Counted from the first letter of the stretch, positions 1-9,673 are shown. The stretch is 15,910 nucleotides of DNA from Bacteroidaceae bacterium (GCA_900771425.1 CAAGNV010000080.1:1-15910), one strand, 5' to 3'. Numbers and translations are program-made. The notes: generated by a model not told the origin, from the letters alone.

Positions 1-114
1 CATAATCTCTAGCAAAACTACAAAATTAAAACCGTTATTGAAACTAAATGAAAGACTTTTGTATCGAGCATTTAGAACAATTTCTATAATCGAATGCAAA
101 GGTAAGAGTTGAAT

Positions 115-126
115 TATATATATATA
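115..126. repeat. (TA)6 dinucleotide tract just before a start codon
   Basis: Six uninterrupted TA units end 4 nt before the ATG at 131, where a ribosome-binding region would lie. The nearest purine-rich stretch (AAAGGTAAGAG, 98-108) is more than 20 nt from the start, too far for a normal Shine-Dalgarno pairing. AT-rich leaders without Shine-Dalgarno sequences are common in Bacteroidetes, so the tract may simply be part of an unstructured leader. Its length could change by slippage. Confidence 0.6.
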
Positions 127-130
127 TTAT

Positions 131-2683
131 ATGAGAAAAGTCATTATTAGTTTTATCGTCATTTTGTTTTCTGCCTTGCAAGTGAAAGCAGGAGACTGGT
201 ATTTCGATGCCGACAATCCTGTGTCGACAGGTGGGATAGTGTATTTATTGGACAGGGATGCCCGTGTGGCTCAATGCTACACTGCGGTGGACCAGTCGGC
301 CACTACGCTGACCGTCCCTGAGTTTGTGACCATTGACGGCGTGACCTACCGTGTGGCTAGCGTGGCAGGCATGGGTTTCATGGAGTCGGCCGTGACCGAC
401 ATCACGTTCGAGAGCCGTCAGATAGAGTTTGGACCGTATGTGTTCTTCCATGGTGTCACCATCAGGCTGGCATCCGCCGTTCCGCCTGTGCTCGACGGTC
501 CGATTGCCATCGATATCGAGACTTACTCGATGCCTCTCGTGACGCTGATAGTGCCTAAGGGCAGCGAGAAGGACTACGTGAGACACGAGTACTGGTCGCA
601 GTGCCTGATAATGGGTGGTGACGAACCTTTGTCGCTGACTGCCCATACTCAGCGTGTGGGTACGCTCATCGACTTGCTCCGCCAACAGAACGACTTGTAT
701 CAGCTGGCCAGCAGCCTGAAGGTGACCGGTCCGCTGAGCGACGATGACTTGATGATGATAGGCGACTCGCTGCCTATGCTGTTCACGCTCGACCTTTCGG
801 AGGCTGACGTGCGTAGCATACCGCGCTCGGCATTCCGTAATTCCAAGCTGAAGGAGGTGATGCTGCCGCCTACGTGTACCAAGATAGGCGAGATGGCATT
901 CTATCAGAGTCCGCTGCTCGAATCGGTGTCGATGCCCGAAGGCGTTGAGTCGATCGGCGACGAAGCCTTTTACTTCTGCATGAATCTCAGCGATATCGTA
1001 CTGCCTTCGACCATACATGCCCTGGGTTCTTGTTTCGGATACGTCAACCTGGGCGATACGAAGCCGATAACCATCACCCTCAATTCGATGTTCCCACCGG
1101 AGGCATCGGACGTGTCGGGCGGAATCATAACGGGCATGGGATTTGACTGTACGGTAAGGGTGCCTGCCATGAGCCTCGACTACTACAAGAACGACAGAAA
1201 CTGGCAAATCCATACGCTGGAGGCTATAGATGCCGTGCCTGAGAACATCATGGTGTACAGGGACTATGACTTATCGACCGACATACTGCCGCAGGACTAT
1301 TCGCCGCAAATCAAGATGGGTGTGACCGACACCTATGCCTATGACGAGTACGGTACGCTGAAACTGGTCGGGAACCGTGCCCTGCATGCTTCATCGCTAC
1401 AGATGAAGGAGAGCATCTACGATGACCGCGCCTACAGCGACAAGTGGGGCAACCAACTGCTGGTGAATGCTCCCATGACGGCTGACGACATAAGCATCGA
1501 CATCGACTACAGGGGTGACTACTGGTACTTCCTGTCGTTCCCGTTCGACGTCAATATTTCTGACATCGTCACCGACAGCAAGACCACCCACTGGATAGTC
1601 CGCCGCTATTCATCCGAAAACCGTGCCATAGGCCGCGGCGACCAATGGATTGACATGCCTTGGAACGGAACGCTGAAGGCTGGCGAGGGCTACATCCTGT
1701 ACGGCACGTCGGCGTTCACTTCCGACATTGAAGACATGAACAACGACAAGCTGGCGCTTACCGTGAAGGCTGCCGACACTGAGGCCAGGAACAACATGTT
1801 TGCACAGACTGACGTCAGCGTACCGCTCAAGTCCTATAGGTCGGACTTCGGGCACAACAAGGACTGGAACTTCGTAGGCAACCCATATCCGTGCGACTAC
1901 GACACCCGCTGCCTCGAGCAGACCATGCCGTTCATCGTATGGAACATCTTCGACCAAAACTACTATTCATATTCGCCGATCGACGACGACAAGGTGCTGT
2001 CACCGTTTGAGCCATTCTTCGTACAGAAGCCCGACGGCGTCGATGCCATCACCTTCGGTCAGGACGGACGTGTAGGCAACGACTATAACAGCAATGCAGC
2101 CGGAACCCTCCGCCAGACGGAGCGCCGCCAGAAGTTTGCCTCACCGCGCACACTCATCAACCTGACCCTAACCTGCGGCGAACAGGCAGACCGCACCCGA
2201 CTGGTAATCAATGCCAATGCCGACTGCGGATATGAGACGGAATGCGACGCAGCCAAGTTCTTCAGCCCTGACGCTGCCTTTCCGCAGATATACACGTTCA
2301 TAGCCGATGCCCCATGCGCCATCAACGAACGCCAACTCGCCGACGGCATCATACCGCTCGGTGTCCGACTGGCCGACGGCAGCAAATACACCATTGCCCT
2401 GACCCAACCTACCGACGGAATGGCAGTGGTGCTCGAAGACCGAGCAAGCGGCAAGTTCTTCGACCTCACCGACGGCAAGGCATACACATTCACCGGCAAC
2501 GTAGGACGCAACGACAGCCGCTTCCGCCTGCACTTAGGCGACGGAGCACTGACGGTAAGCGAACTCCAGGCCGACGGCGGCAGCAATGCAGCCCGATACG
2601 ACCTCTCAGGCCGTGCGGTCAACGTACCGGCCAAGGGACAGGTAACGATAAGTAACGGAAAGAAAAACCTCACAGCACAATAA
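131..2683 (+). CDS. Exported BspA-type leucine-rich-repeat protein, 850 aa
   Basis: The first 20 or so residues are a signal peptide (charged MRK, hydrophobic core, likely cut after VKA), so the protein is exported. Residues about 60-165 and 197-370 carry LRR_5/BspA-type repeats, seen as 'IPRSAFRNSKLKEVMLP', 'IGEMAFYQSPLLESVSMP' and 'IGDEAFYFCMNLSDIVLP'. Each block closes with the usual 'V.VP...-.Y....W' cap. From about 461 follows a module I know from Prevotella secreted proteins: 'YWYFLSFPFDV', then 'LKAGEGYI', 'FVGNPYPC', 'FFVQKP' and a beta-rich region with 'AINERQLADG'. The C-terminus has 'YDLSGR' and 'KGQVTISNGKK', a tail shared with the next gene. BspA-type repeats often bind host or matrix proteins; the ligand here is unknown. 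I chose ATG 131 because the signal peptide begins there. The next gene starts 6 nt after the stop, so the two are probably co-transcribed. Confidence 0.85.
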   Translation: MRKVIISFIVILFSALQVKAGDWYFDADNPVSTGGIVYLLDRDARVAQCYTAVDQSATTLTVPEFVTIDGVTYRVASVAGMGFMESAVTDITFESRQIEFGPYVFFHGVTIRLASAVPPVLDGPIAIDIETYSMPLVTLIVPKGSEKDYVRHEYWSQCLIMGGDEPLSLTAHTQRVGTLIDLLRQQNDLYQLASSLKVTGPLSDDDLMMIGDSLPMLFTLDLSEADVRSIPRSAFRNSKLKEVMLPPTCTKIGEMAFYQSPLLESVSMPEGVESIGDEAFYFCMNLSDIVLPSTIHALGSCFGYVNLGDTKPITITLNSMFPPEASDVSGGIITGMGFDCTVRVPAMSLDYYKNDRNWQIHTLEAIDAVPENIMVYRDYDLSTDILPQDYSPQIKMGVTDTYAYDEYGTLKLVGNRALHASSLQMKESIYDDRAYSDKWGNQLLVNAPMTADDISIDIDYRGDYWYFLSFPFDVNISDIVTDSKTTHWIVRRYSSENRAIGRGDQWIDMPWNGTLKAGEGYILYGTSAFTSDIEDMNNDKLALTVKAADTEARNNMFAQTDVSVPLKSYRSDFGHNKDWNFVGNPYPCDYDTRCLEQTMPFIVWNIFDQNYYSYSPIDDDKVLSPFEPFFVQKPDGVDAITFGQDGRVGNDYNSNAAGTLRQTERRQKFASPRTLINLTLTCGEQADRTRLVINANADCGYETECDAAKFFSPDAAFPQIYTFIADAPCAINERQLADGIIPLGVRLADGSKYTIALTQPTDGMAVVLEDRASGKFFDLTDGKAYTFTGNVGRNDSRFRLHLGDGALTVSELQADGGSNAARYDLSGRAVNVPAKGQVTISNGKKNLTAQ

Positions 2684-2689
2684 CAGAGT

Positions 2690-5600
2690 ATGAATATGAG
2701 AAGATATATATTAGCAATAATGGTGACGATGCTGAGCATGGCATCGGCGACGGCACAGTCGAACTACGGCACAGGCGGCACGTTCGACCCCGTCAACCCA
2801 CCCGTACCTGCCGGCAACGGATTCTACCAGGACCAGGGCCTGCTGGTGCTTGACGCACTCGGCAACGACGACTTTGAGTATGCCCTTTACAGGATAATGG
2901 AGCGCTATGCCAAGAATTTGGGCACAGACTTTATTGAACTGTGCGAGGAGGTAAAGACGGTCGAGGTACGTGACGTACTAAGTTTCGACTCGTACAAACT
3001 CAACAACCTCATCTGGACGTTCCCTAACCTCGTCAAGATTGACTTCAGCCGTGCCTATGGCGAAGCCTTCGGCGACTTCTGCCTGGAGTCCAGCGAAGAC
3101 TCCAAGCTGACCACGCTCATATTGCCCGACTGCACGATGGGCGTCAGTACCATGATGTACCTGACATCGCTGGCCGAGGTGTACTGCTATGCCGAGTTAC
3201 CGCCTACGGTCAACGACCACAACGCGTATAACTTCCGTCTGTTCCATTCATCAAGCGTGACCGTTTACGTGCCAAGGAGCAGCGTAGAGTTCTACAAGGC
3301 GGCAGAATTCTGGAAAGACTGCAATATCGTCCCGATGGATACCGACGTAAGCACCATCAAGGTGAACCTGCCGACCACATCGTCATCGGCCGATGCTCAC
3401 CCTTACCGCAACATGAACCTGCTGCTCACCGACGAGGAGTCGGGCAGTTCTACACGCTACGTAGTGACCGACCGCGACATCTACTACTATCCCGGACTGA
3501 AGGATGCCGGAGAGCATGCATGGACCGTATCCCTCGTCAATCGACTGGGAACCACCATAGCCTCGAAGAGCGGCATCACGGTCAGTCAGAACTCGGCCGA
3601 CGTGACGCTGACCAATCCTCAGCCTATTCACACCGCATCGGTATCGCTGGCAAGTGGCGGCAATGACATCGCCATACGCAACAATTTCACCATCAGTTGG
3701 TACGACATGTCGGGTAACCGACTGACCGGCGGCACATCGCTGGCAGGACTCGTACAAGGCGATCAGGTACAGGTCGAAGTCCAGTTGCCAAGCAACATGC
3801 TGACAAGTTACAAGGCACCACACCGCCAGGTAGTTACCGTAGGTGACGGCGATACTCCTTACGTCGTAAACCTTGAGGGCAAGAACACCATAACGTTACA
3901 GGCTAAGGTACGCGATGCCGATACCCACCTGCCACTTCAGAACGCATGGATGTATGCCAGCCAGACCGACTTAGGCAACGTGACCGGACCTGAATACATA
4001 CGTACCGATGCTGGCGGCGTCATGCAGTTTGACCTGAAAGTTGACGACAACATAAAGGTTACGTTCTCATGCGATGGATATATCAGCAAGGACGTGGCAG
4101 CCAATACCGCCGGCGTGCCTGACCATGGAGTGCTCGACCTCGGCGACATCGAACTGAAGCAGAAGCAGGGCGTGACGGTCAACCTGACGCTGGAGAAGGC
4201 TGACAGCGGTATGGCCGGACAACTCTCAGCCAATCGTGTCCCGCTATTCAACGACGACAGCGACCTCAACATATCTGTATATAACGACACAAAGGGAGCC
4301 CCGGTAAGCGACGTGACCGTATTGCTGCCACAAGTCATCCTGGGCACAGGAACCAGCGGCGAGGCTGGCAGCGTGGAAGAGGGCGACGAACTGACCTTAA
4401 CCGTCAGTTCCCGTTCCGATGCCTTCGACACCTTTACCATTCCGGTTCAGGTCACAGGCACCACCCTATCGGCTTACGGACTGATACCCGAACGAGGCGG
4501 TTTCCTCTCTACCTTCCGCAGGACCGACAACGAGAAAGTGGCTGCCATCCTCTACGATGGCGACGGCAACTACGTGGACACATATTACCACAGCAATGCC
4601 ACACTCAGGGTCAATGGGCTGCGTCAGGGTACGTACACCCTCATCACGATGGCAGCGTATCCTTCGCTCGACGGCATCAGTACGCTCGATGCCTTCCTGC
4701 ACTCGGGAGTAGTGGAGAACGATGACTATGTGAAGAATGAGTTCGAGGTAGTGAATGGCCAGTTGACACAGATCGTGAACGAAACCATCCCTACGTTCGA
4801 CGTCGATGCCTTCAGCATCATCTTACCAGCCTCGACATTCAGCCTGAGCGACGACGAACTGATTCAGGGCTCGTACCTCGTAGTGAAGTCACGCCTGAAA
4901 CTGAAGGAGGAATATGCCGAAGACTGGCATTACAGCAACTTCACCTATTACGTTGACATGCCCGACGGCTGCGAACTGCTCGACGGTTCGGTACTGGTGG
5001 ACGGCCGTGAGGCTGCCTACGACGTAGAAGGGCGCCGAGTGAGCGTGGATGTGAACTACAAGTTGCAGGATGAGGAGTTGGTCGAAATCCGCCTCTGCCT
5101 CATTCCGCTCAAGACGGGCAAGACCGCCATAACCGGTATGCTCGGCTACGATTACGACTACGAAGAAGGCTATGCGTGCCCTGTCGGTTCGGCGGTGGTC
5201 ACGGTATCGCCCGTTACATACCATATCAACGAATACAGCACCGGAAATGCACAGGCATCGGGTCAGGGACCTGACGGTACCGTCATCAGGCTGTACGACG
5301 GCGAGACGCTGATCGGACAGACTCAGGTGGCCGGCCGCCTATGGTCAATCGAAGCGAAGATGCCGGGTAACTATTCAGGTACGCTTCATCAGATACATGT
5401 GGAAAGCACCACGCCCGACGGCAACCTGTTCAAGTCGCCTACCACGGTAGTAGTGGTGAGCAAGGAGCGCAACCACGTGAAGAAGGTACGTATGCTGTAC
5501 GACAATGCCTATATGCAAGAAACCGAGGACATCTATTTCGGCTTCGAGGCACGCGACAACAAGGAAGACTCGTACGACTTCTATCCACAGAGCCATGACT

Positions 5601-8476
5601 TCACGTTCCTCATCGATTTCCAGAAGAACGATACGGCAGAGGTGCGCGACGTGGAACTCGACGTGCTGTTGTCGGGAGGCAAGGTTGTGACCTGTCCTGC
5701 TGTCTTTGACGCTGGCAGAGGACAATGGGTGGCAAGGCTGTCGATTTCGATGATTAACTATGAGAATGAGATGCCAATCGACGTAAGCGTATATTACTCG
5801 CTGCAGAATCTGCATATCGACATCGACCGCGACATGATCACGGATGTCCGTGAGGAGGTAAGGCTGTTTGCCGAGGAATACAACCGTGAGGTCAGCGCCG
5901 GCGGACAGGCGATGAACGACGAGGAATGGCCTATGGCCGACGGAGTATATGCGGAAGCAACAGAGTGGTTCGACCGCTGGAACGGACTTCCTGACGAAGA
6001 ACGGAAGGCATTGGCCGACGAACTGCTGCGTAGCATCGACCTGCGCCACGACAGCCTGAGCACCATCACCCAGAATGCCATGCAGGGCATCAGCGGATTC
6101 GGATTCGGAGGTAACGGCGAGAGCGTGATGGAACTGGAAGATGGTTCGCGCCTCATCGTCAGCGACTGCTCGGCATGGAACGAAGCCGACATGGAGTCGC
6201 TGGGCTTCACACGCCAGGAGGTGACAGACGGCGGATACATCTATCTGCTGGAAGCCAACGACCGCTGCGTGACCGTAGATTTCGAGGGCGGCACGGCCGT
6301 CACCATCATCTACGGCAATCCTGCCAGCAGAGGCGTGAAGAAGAGTCCGTTCGCTCAGTGTAAACAGGTGATAAAGACGGTAAGTGATGCCGTGGAACGT
6401 GTGAGCGGTGCGCTGAACGACATGCTGAAGACGCTGGGCAAGACAGCAGCCGAACTGGCCGATGTGCTCCATCGTCAGCAGATTGACGACGCGGCACTGG
6501 ATATGATACTGTCGTGCGACCACCTATCGGCGGCTGAACGTGCAGGCTACATGGCTGCAAAGGCAAAGAACCGCCTCGACATGGCTGCTACTCAAATGGC
6601 ACTGAAGGTGGCAGGCAAGATGCCGCCATTAGTAAGGAAGTTATTGCCATTGGCATCCTATATTGCCCTGGCTGCCGATATCACTGCCAACGTACAGAAA
6701 CTGTGTGCACTGTATTCATCGATACCTAACCCTTGCGAGGATGATCCCATAGGAGCTATGTCCTGTGCCAACGAGTGTGACGATGCAGCAGTGATATACG
6801 CGGCTTATACCTCGACGAAACTGATACTGCAGGTCTATGGCGACATTGCCGCTACGGGAGGCATCGTGGCTTCAGCCGCTACGGGAGGTGCATCGGCTCT
6901 GGCTGCTGCCGCTACCTATCTGGCAAAGACTGCTGCCGTATGGGCTGCCGACTGGGCATTCGACAAGCAACAGCAGGCTCGTATTAAGATGATTGAGGCA
7001 CACATCGCTGCCTTGGAGTGCGATAAGGATGACGACGAACCACAACCACAGGAACCTCAAGATCCAGGTACCATCGACCGTCCGCGTCCGCCAATCCGCG
7101 AAGAACCATATCCTTCAGGCCGCAAGCGTCCGCTCATCGACCCATCGGGATTCGTATGTGAAGCCGTGGAAAGCAACCGTCTGGAGGGCGTCACAGCTAC
7201 TTGTTACTACAAGACCAAGGTTGAAGATGCCTATGGCGAGACATCGGAACAGGTATTGCTCTGGGACGCTGAGAACTACGGTCAGCAGAACCCTCTGCTC
7301 ACCGACAGCCGTGGCATGTACTCATGGATGGTGCCAGTAGGCCAGTGGATGGTAGTATATGAGAAGGAAGGCTACGAGACCGAACACAGCGATTGGCTGC
7401 CGGTACCGCCTCCACAACTCGATGTCAACGTGGGCATGACACGTCGTGCTCAGCCTTCACTCACCGAGGCCCAGGCCTATAATCAGGGCATCGACTTCGG
7501 ATTCGACCTCTACATGGACCTTGGCAGCATTACTGACCAGACCGTCAGACTGATGTGCGACGGCAAGGCCATTGAAGGCACGCTGAAGGCAATAAATGGC
7601 GAGAAGGCGTTTGACAAGGACGATGACTCATACTATAATGATGAAAAGCCACAATATGCATCACGGTTCCGCTTCGAACCAAAGAACCCGCTCACTACCA
7701 ATGCCAAGGTGACACTCCACATCAATGGTGCAGCCCGCAGTTATGCAGGCATCAGTCTTGGCAACGACATTGACAGCGTACTCGTGGTTTCACCTGAAAT
7801 CAAGAGCATCGGCATCGAGAACGGCACCGACATCCGTGTACCATACGGCAGCAGCCATCAGGTAGTCATAGCAGCACAGCCAGCTGCGGCAGCGGCATTC
7901 CGTAAGGTCAACATCAGCGTGATGACCGACGAAATTGCCTCACTCGAGACTCCAGTCGTCACTCTTGACAGCGAGGGCAAGGCTTACATCACCGTAAGCG
8001 GACTCCTGCCTGGAACTACCTTCCTTGACTTTGCAGTCAGCGACTCTCGCGTCAGCGGACAGACCGCAGTACATGTGACCGATGCCGACAGTGACATCCC
8101 ATCCGCACCACGTTCATCACTCTATAGCGGCACATACGTTGCCCCTGGCCAGACCGTTACCCTGACAGCCGACGAAGGGTGCACGATTTACTACACACTC
8201 GATGGTTCCTGCCCTTGTGATGAGGCTCACCGCATACTTTACACAGGCCCTATCACCATCACGGCCGACATGACCCTCCGTGCCCTTGCAGTATCAAAGG
8301 ACGGAGCAGAAAGTGAGACGGTAACCTTCAAGTGGTTCGTGCCAACCGCTATCAGTGACGTCAAGACCGACCTCGGCAAATCCACTTCAGGCATTTACGA
8401 CCTCAGCGGACGCCGCCATAACGAGGCGCAGAAGGGCATCAACATAGTTGACGGAGTTGCGACAATGATTAAGTAA
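2690..8476 (+). CDS. Giant multidomain exported protein, 1928 aa, C-terminal chitobiase-like domain
   Basis: A signal peptide (MNMRRYILA..., likely cut after ASATA) marks export. Visible blocks: residues about 85-217, an LRR-like region ending in the 'VYVPRSSVEFY...FW' cap also found in the upstream protein; about 402-485, a carboxypeptidase-regulatory-like beta-sandwich ('TLQAKVRDADTHLPLQNA'); about 490-1110, further beta-rich Ig-like stretches; about 1217-1444, an alanine-rich, largely helical segment with hydrophobic stretches and a Cys cluster (CEDD..SCANEC); about 1449-1484, an acidic then proline-rich linker; about 1485-1580, a second regulatory-like domain with 'LLTDSRGMYSWMVPVGQW' and 'WLPVPPPQLDVNVGM'; about 1813-1882, a CHB_HEX_C_1-type domain ('TIYYTLDGS'). 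The tail 'YDLSGRR...KGINIVDG' matches the upstream protein's. No catalytic motif is recognisable, so a surface structural or adhesive role is inferred. It is the second gene of a two-gene unit. An in-frame ATG two codons downstream is an equally possible start. Confidence 0.85.
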   Translation: MNMRRYILAIMVTMLSMASATAQSNYGTGGTFDPVNPPVPAGNGFYQDQGLLVLDALGNDDFEYALYRIMERYAKNLGTDFIELCEEVKTVEVRDVLSFDSYKLNNLIWTFPNLVKIDFSRAYGEAFGDFCLESSEDSKLTTLILPDCTMGVSTMMYLTSLAEVYCYAELPPTVNDHNAYNFRLFHSSSVTVYVPRSSVEFYKAAEFWKDCNIVPMDTDVSTIKVNLPTTSSSADAHPYRNMNLLLTDEESGSSTRYVVTDRDIYYYPGLKDAGEHAWTVSLVNRLGTTIASKSGITVSQNSADVTLTNPQPIHTASVSLASGGNDIAIRNNFTISWYDMSGNRLTGGTSLAGLVQGDQVQVEVQLPSNMLTSYKAPHRQVVTVGDGDTPYVVNLEGKNTITLQAKVRDADTHLPLQNAWMYASQTDLGNVTGPEYIRTDAGGVMQFDLKVDDNIKVTFSCDGYISKDVAANTAGVPDHGVLDLGDIELKQKQGVTVNLTLEKADSGMAGQLSANRVPLFNDDSDLNISVYNDTKGAPVSDVTVLLPQVILGTGTSGEAGSVEEGDELTLTVSSRSDAFDTFTIPVQVTGTTLSAYGLIPERGGFLSTFRRTDNEKVAAILYDGDGNYVDTYYHSNATLRVNGLRQGTYTLITMAAYPSLDGISTLDAFLHSGVVENDDYVKNEFEVVNGQLTQIVNETIPTFDVDAFSIILPASTFSLSDDELIQGSYLVVKSRLKLKEEYAEDWHYSNFTYYVDMPDGCELLDGSVLVDGREAAYDVEGRRVSVDVNYKLQDEELVEIRLCLIPLKTGKTAITGMLGYDYDYEEGYACPVGSAVVTVSPVTYHINEYSTGNAQASGQGPDGTVIRLYDGETLIGQTQVAGRLWSIEAKMPGNYSGTLHQIHVESTTPDGNLFKSPTTVVVVSKERNHVKKVRMLYDNAYMQETEDIYFGFEARDNKEDSYDFYPQSHDFTFLIDFQKNDTAEVRDVELDVLLSGGKVVTCPAVFDAGRGQWVARLSISMINYENEMPIDVSVYYSLQNLHIDIDRDMITDVREEVRLFAEEYNREVSAGGQAMNDEEWPMADGVYAEATEWFDRWNGLPDEERKALADELLRSIDLRHDSLSTITQNAMQGISGFGFGGNGESVMELEDGSRLIVSDCSAWNEADMESLGFTRQEVTDGGYIYLLEANDRCVTVDFEGGTAVTIIYGNPASRGVKKSPFAQCKQVIKTVSDAVERVSGALNDMLKTLGKTAAELADVLHRQQIDDAALDMILSCDHLSAAERAGYMAAKAKNRLDMAATQMALKVAGKMPPLVRKLLPLASYIALAADITANVQKLCALYSSIPNPCEDDPIGAMSCANECDDAAVIYAAYTSTKLILQVYGDIAATGGIVASAATGGASALAAAATYLAKTAAVWAADWAFDKQQQARIKMIEAHIAALECDKDDDEPQPQEPQDPGTIDRPRPPIREEPYPSGRKRPLIDPSGFVCEAVESNRLEGVTATCYYKTKVEDAYGETSEQVLLWDAENYGQQNPLLTDSRGMYSWMVPVGQWMVVYEKEGYETEHSDWLPVPPPQLDVNVGMTRRAQPSLTEAQAYNQGIDFGFDLYMDLGSITDQTVRLMCDGKAIEGTLKAINGEKAFDKDDDSYYNDEKPQYASRFRFEPKNPLTTNAKVTLHINGAARSYAGISLGNDIDSVLVVSPEIKSIGIENGTDIRVPYGSSHQVVIAAQPAAAAAFRKVNISVMTDEIASLETPVVTLDSEGKAYITVSGLLPGTTFLDFAVSDSRVSGQTAVHVTDADSDIPSAPRSSLYSGTYVAPGQTVTLTADEGCTIYYTLDGSCPCDEAHRILYTGPITITADMTLRALAVSKDGAESETVTFKWFVPTAISDVKTDLGKSTSGIYDLSGRRHNEAQKGINIVDGVATMIK

Positions 8477-8502
8477 AAGACTCCTTCATTTCGATAAATT
8501 AA

Positions 8503-8550
8503 GGTGAAAAGTGAATATTTGTCAACTTTTCATCTTTATTTTTTACTTTT
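8503..8550 (+). terminator. Rho-independent terminator after the giant exported protein gene
   Basis: GGTGAAAAGT (8503-8512) pairs with ACTTTTCATC (8525-8534) in a 10-bp stem with one G-U pair and a 12-nt loop. TTTATTTTTT and further T-rich sequence follow at once. It lies 27 nt past the stop and separates the exported-protein unit from ilvE. Confidence 0.85.
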
Positions 8551-8552
8551 GA

Positions 8553-8624
8553 ATCCGTAATTCGTAAATTTTCCCTACCTTTGTATTTCAAATGTGACGG
8601 ATACACATCCGTAATTAGCAAATT
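8553..8624 (+). promoter_or_regulatory. ilvE promoter with paired direct repeats
   Basis: TACCTTTG at 8576-8583 is a perfect Bacteroidetes -7 box (TAnnTTTG). A TTTTG at 8547-8551 could be the -33 element, but the gap of 24 nt is longer than the usual 19-21. This predicts a start near 8590 and a leader of about 58 nt. Two 18-nt near-copies flank the box: ATCCGTAATTCGTAAATT at 8553-8570 and ATCCGTAATTAGCAAATT at 8607-8624 (16 of 18 identical, 54 bp apart). The second overlaps a perfect hairpin, ACGGAT-ACAC-ATCCGT, at 8597-8612. The box is well supported; a regulatory role for the repeats is inferred. Confidence 0.7.
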
Positions 8625-8647
8625 CAATTTATTCAAACATATACAAT

Positions 8648-9673
8648 ATGAACACAACTGATTGGTCGACACTTGGATTCGGCTACCACAAGACAAACTA
8701 CAACGTCCGTTGCTACTACCGCGACGGCAAATGGGGTGAAATCGAGACTTGCAGTGAGGAGACCATACCTCTCCACATGGCTGCTACCTGTCTGCACTAT
8801 GGTCAGGAAGCATTCGAAGGCCTGAAGGCCTATCGCTGTCCTGACGGCAAGGTACGTGTGTTCCGCATGGACGAGAACGCAAAACGCCTGCAGTCAACCT
8901 GCCAGGGTATCCTCATGCCAGAAGTAAGTACAGAACTCTTCTGCGAGATGGTACGCAAAGTAGTGACTCTCAACCAAGAATTTATTCCACCTTATGAGAG
9001 CGGCGCAACCCTCTACATCCGTCCGCTCCTCATCGGTACAAGCGCACAAGTAGGCGTACACCCAGCATCAGAGTACCTCTTCCTCATGTTCGTCACACCA
9101 GTAGGACCATACTTCAAGGGTGGTTTCTCAACAAACCCTTACGTCATAATCCGTGACTTTGACCGTTCGGCACCTCTCGGCACAGGTATCTACAAGGTCG
9201 GCGGCAACTATGCAGCCAGCCTCCGTGCCAACAAGATGGCTCACGACCTCGGCTACTCATGCGAGTTCTATCTCGATGCCAAGGAGAAGAAGTACATGGA
9301 CGAATGTGGTGCTGCCAACTTCTTCGGAATCAAGAACAACACATACGTCACACCAAAGTCAACAAGCATACTGCCGTCAATCACCAACAAGAGCCTCATG
9401 CAACTCGCCGAAGACCTCGGCATGACAGTCGAGCGCCGTCAGATTCCTGAAGAGGAACTCGCTACCTTCGAAGAGGCAGGTGCCTGTGGTACAGCAGCCG
9501 TCATCTCACCTATCGGACGCATCGATGACCTCGAGACCAAGCAGTCGTTCATCTTCTCAAAGGACGGCAAACCAGGTCCAATATGCACAAAACTCTACAA
9601 CAAACTCCGTGGCATCCAGTACGGTACAGAAGAAGACGTACACGGCTGGACTACAGTGATTCTCGACAAGTAA
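8648..9673 (+). CDS. ilvE: Branched-chain amino acid aminotransferase, 341 aa
   Basis: This is a PLP-dependent class IV aminotransferase that interconverts leucine, isoleucine and valine with their 2-oxo acids, using 2-oxoglutarate/glutamate, in the cytoplasm. The type II BCAT pattern of Bacteroidetes is clear: 'LGFGYHKTNYNVRCYY' at the N-terminus, 'LHYGQEAFEGLKAYR' in the small domain, 'YIRPLLIGT', then 'GTGIYKVGGNYAASL' with the PLP lysine at K183. 'MDECGAANFFGIK' and 'GTAAVISPIG' form the rest of the cofactor and substrate pocket. Length is normal for the family. It has its own promoter with a TACCTTTG box. Only 1 nt separates its stop from the trmB start, so the two are very likely co-transcribed and translationally coupled, although their functions are unrelated. 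Confidence 0.95.
   Translation: MNTTDWSTLGFGYHKTNYNVRCYYRDGKWGEIETCSEETIPLHMAATCLHYGQEAFEGLKAYRCPDGKVRVFRMDENAKRLQSTCQGILMPEVSTELFCEMVRKVVTLNQEFIPPYESGATLYIRPLLIGTSAQVGVHPASEYLFLMFVTPVGPYFKGGFSTNPYVIIRDFDRSAPLGTGIYKVGGNYAASLRANKMAHDLGYSCEFYLDAKEKKYMDECGAANFFGIKNNTYVTPKSTSILPSITNKSLMQLAEDLGMTVERRQIPEEELATFEEAGACGTAAVISPIGRIDDLETKQSFIFSKDGKPGPICTKLYNKLRGIQYGTEEDVHGWTTVILDK

Noticed and set aside
98..105. Minus-strand TACCTTTG, a perfect -7 box pointing left
   Set aside because: No -33 element at the right distance, and no leftward gene can be seen in the remaining 97 nt. A divergent promoter is possible but unsupported here.
245..1213. Long minus-strand frame of 322 codons opposite the LRR protein
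   Set aside because: It is the shadow of a real gene: very rich in His and Arg, no domain, no promoter. The same applies to the other long antisense frames, for example 5375-6523 and 11174-11833.
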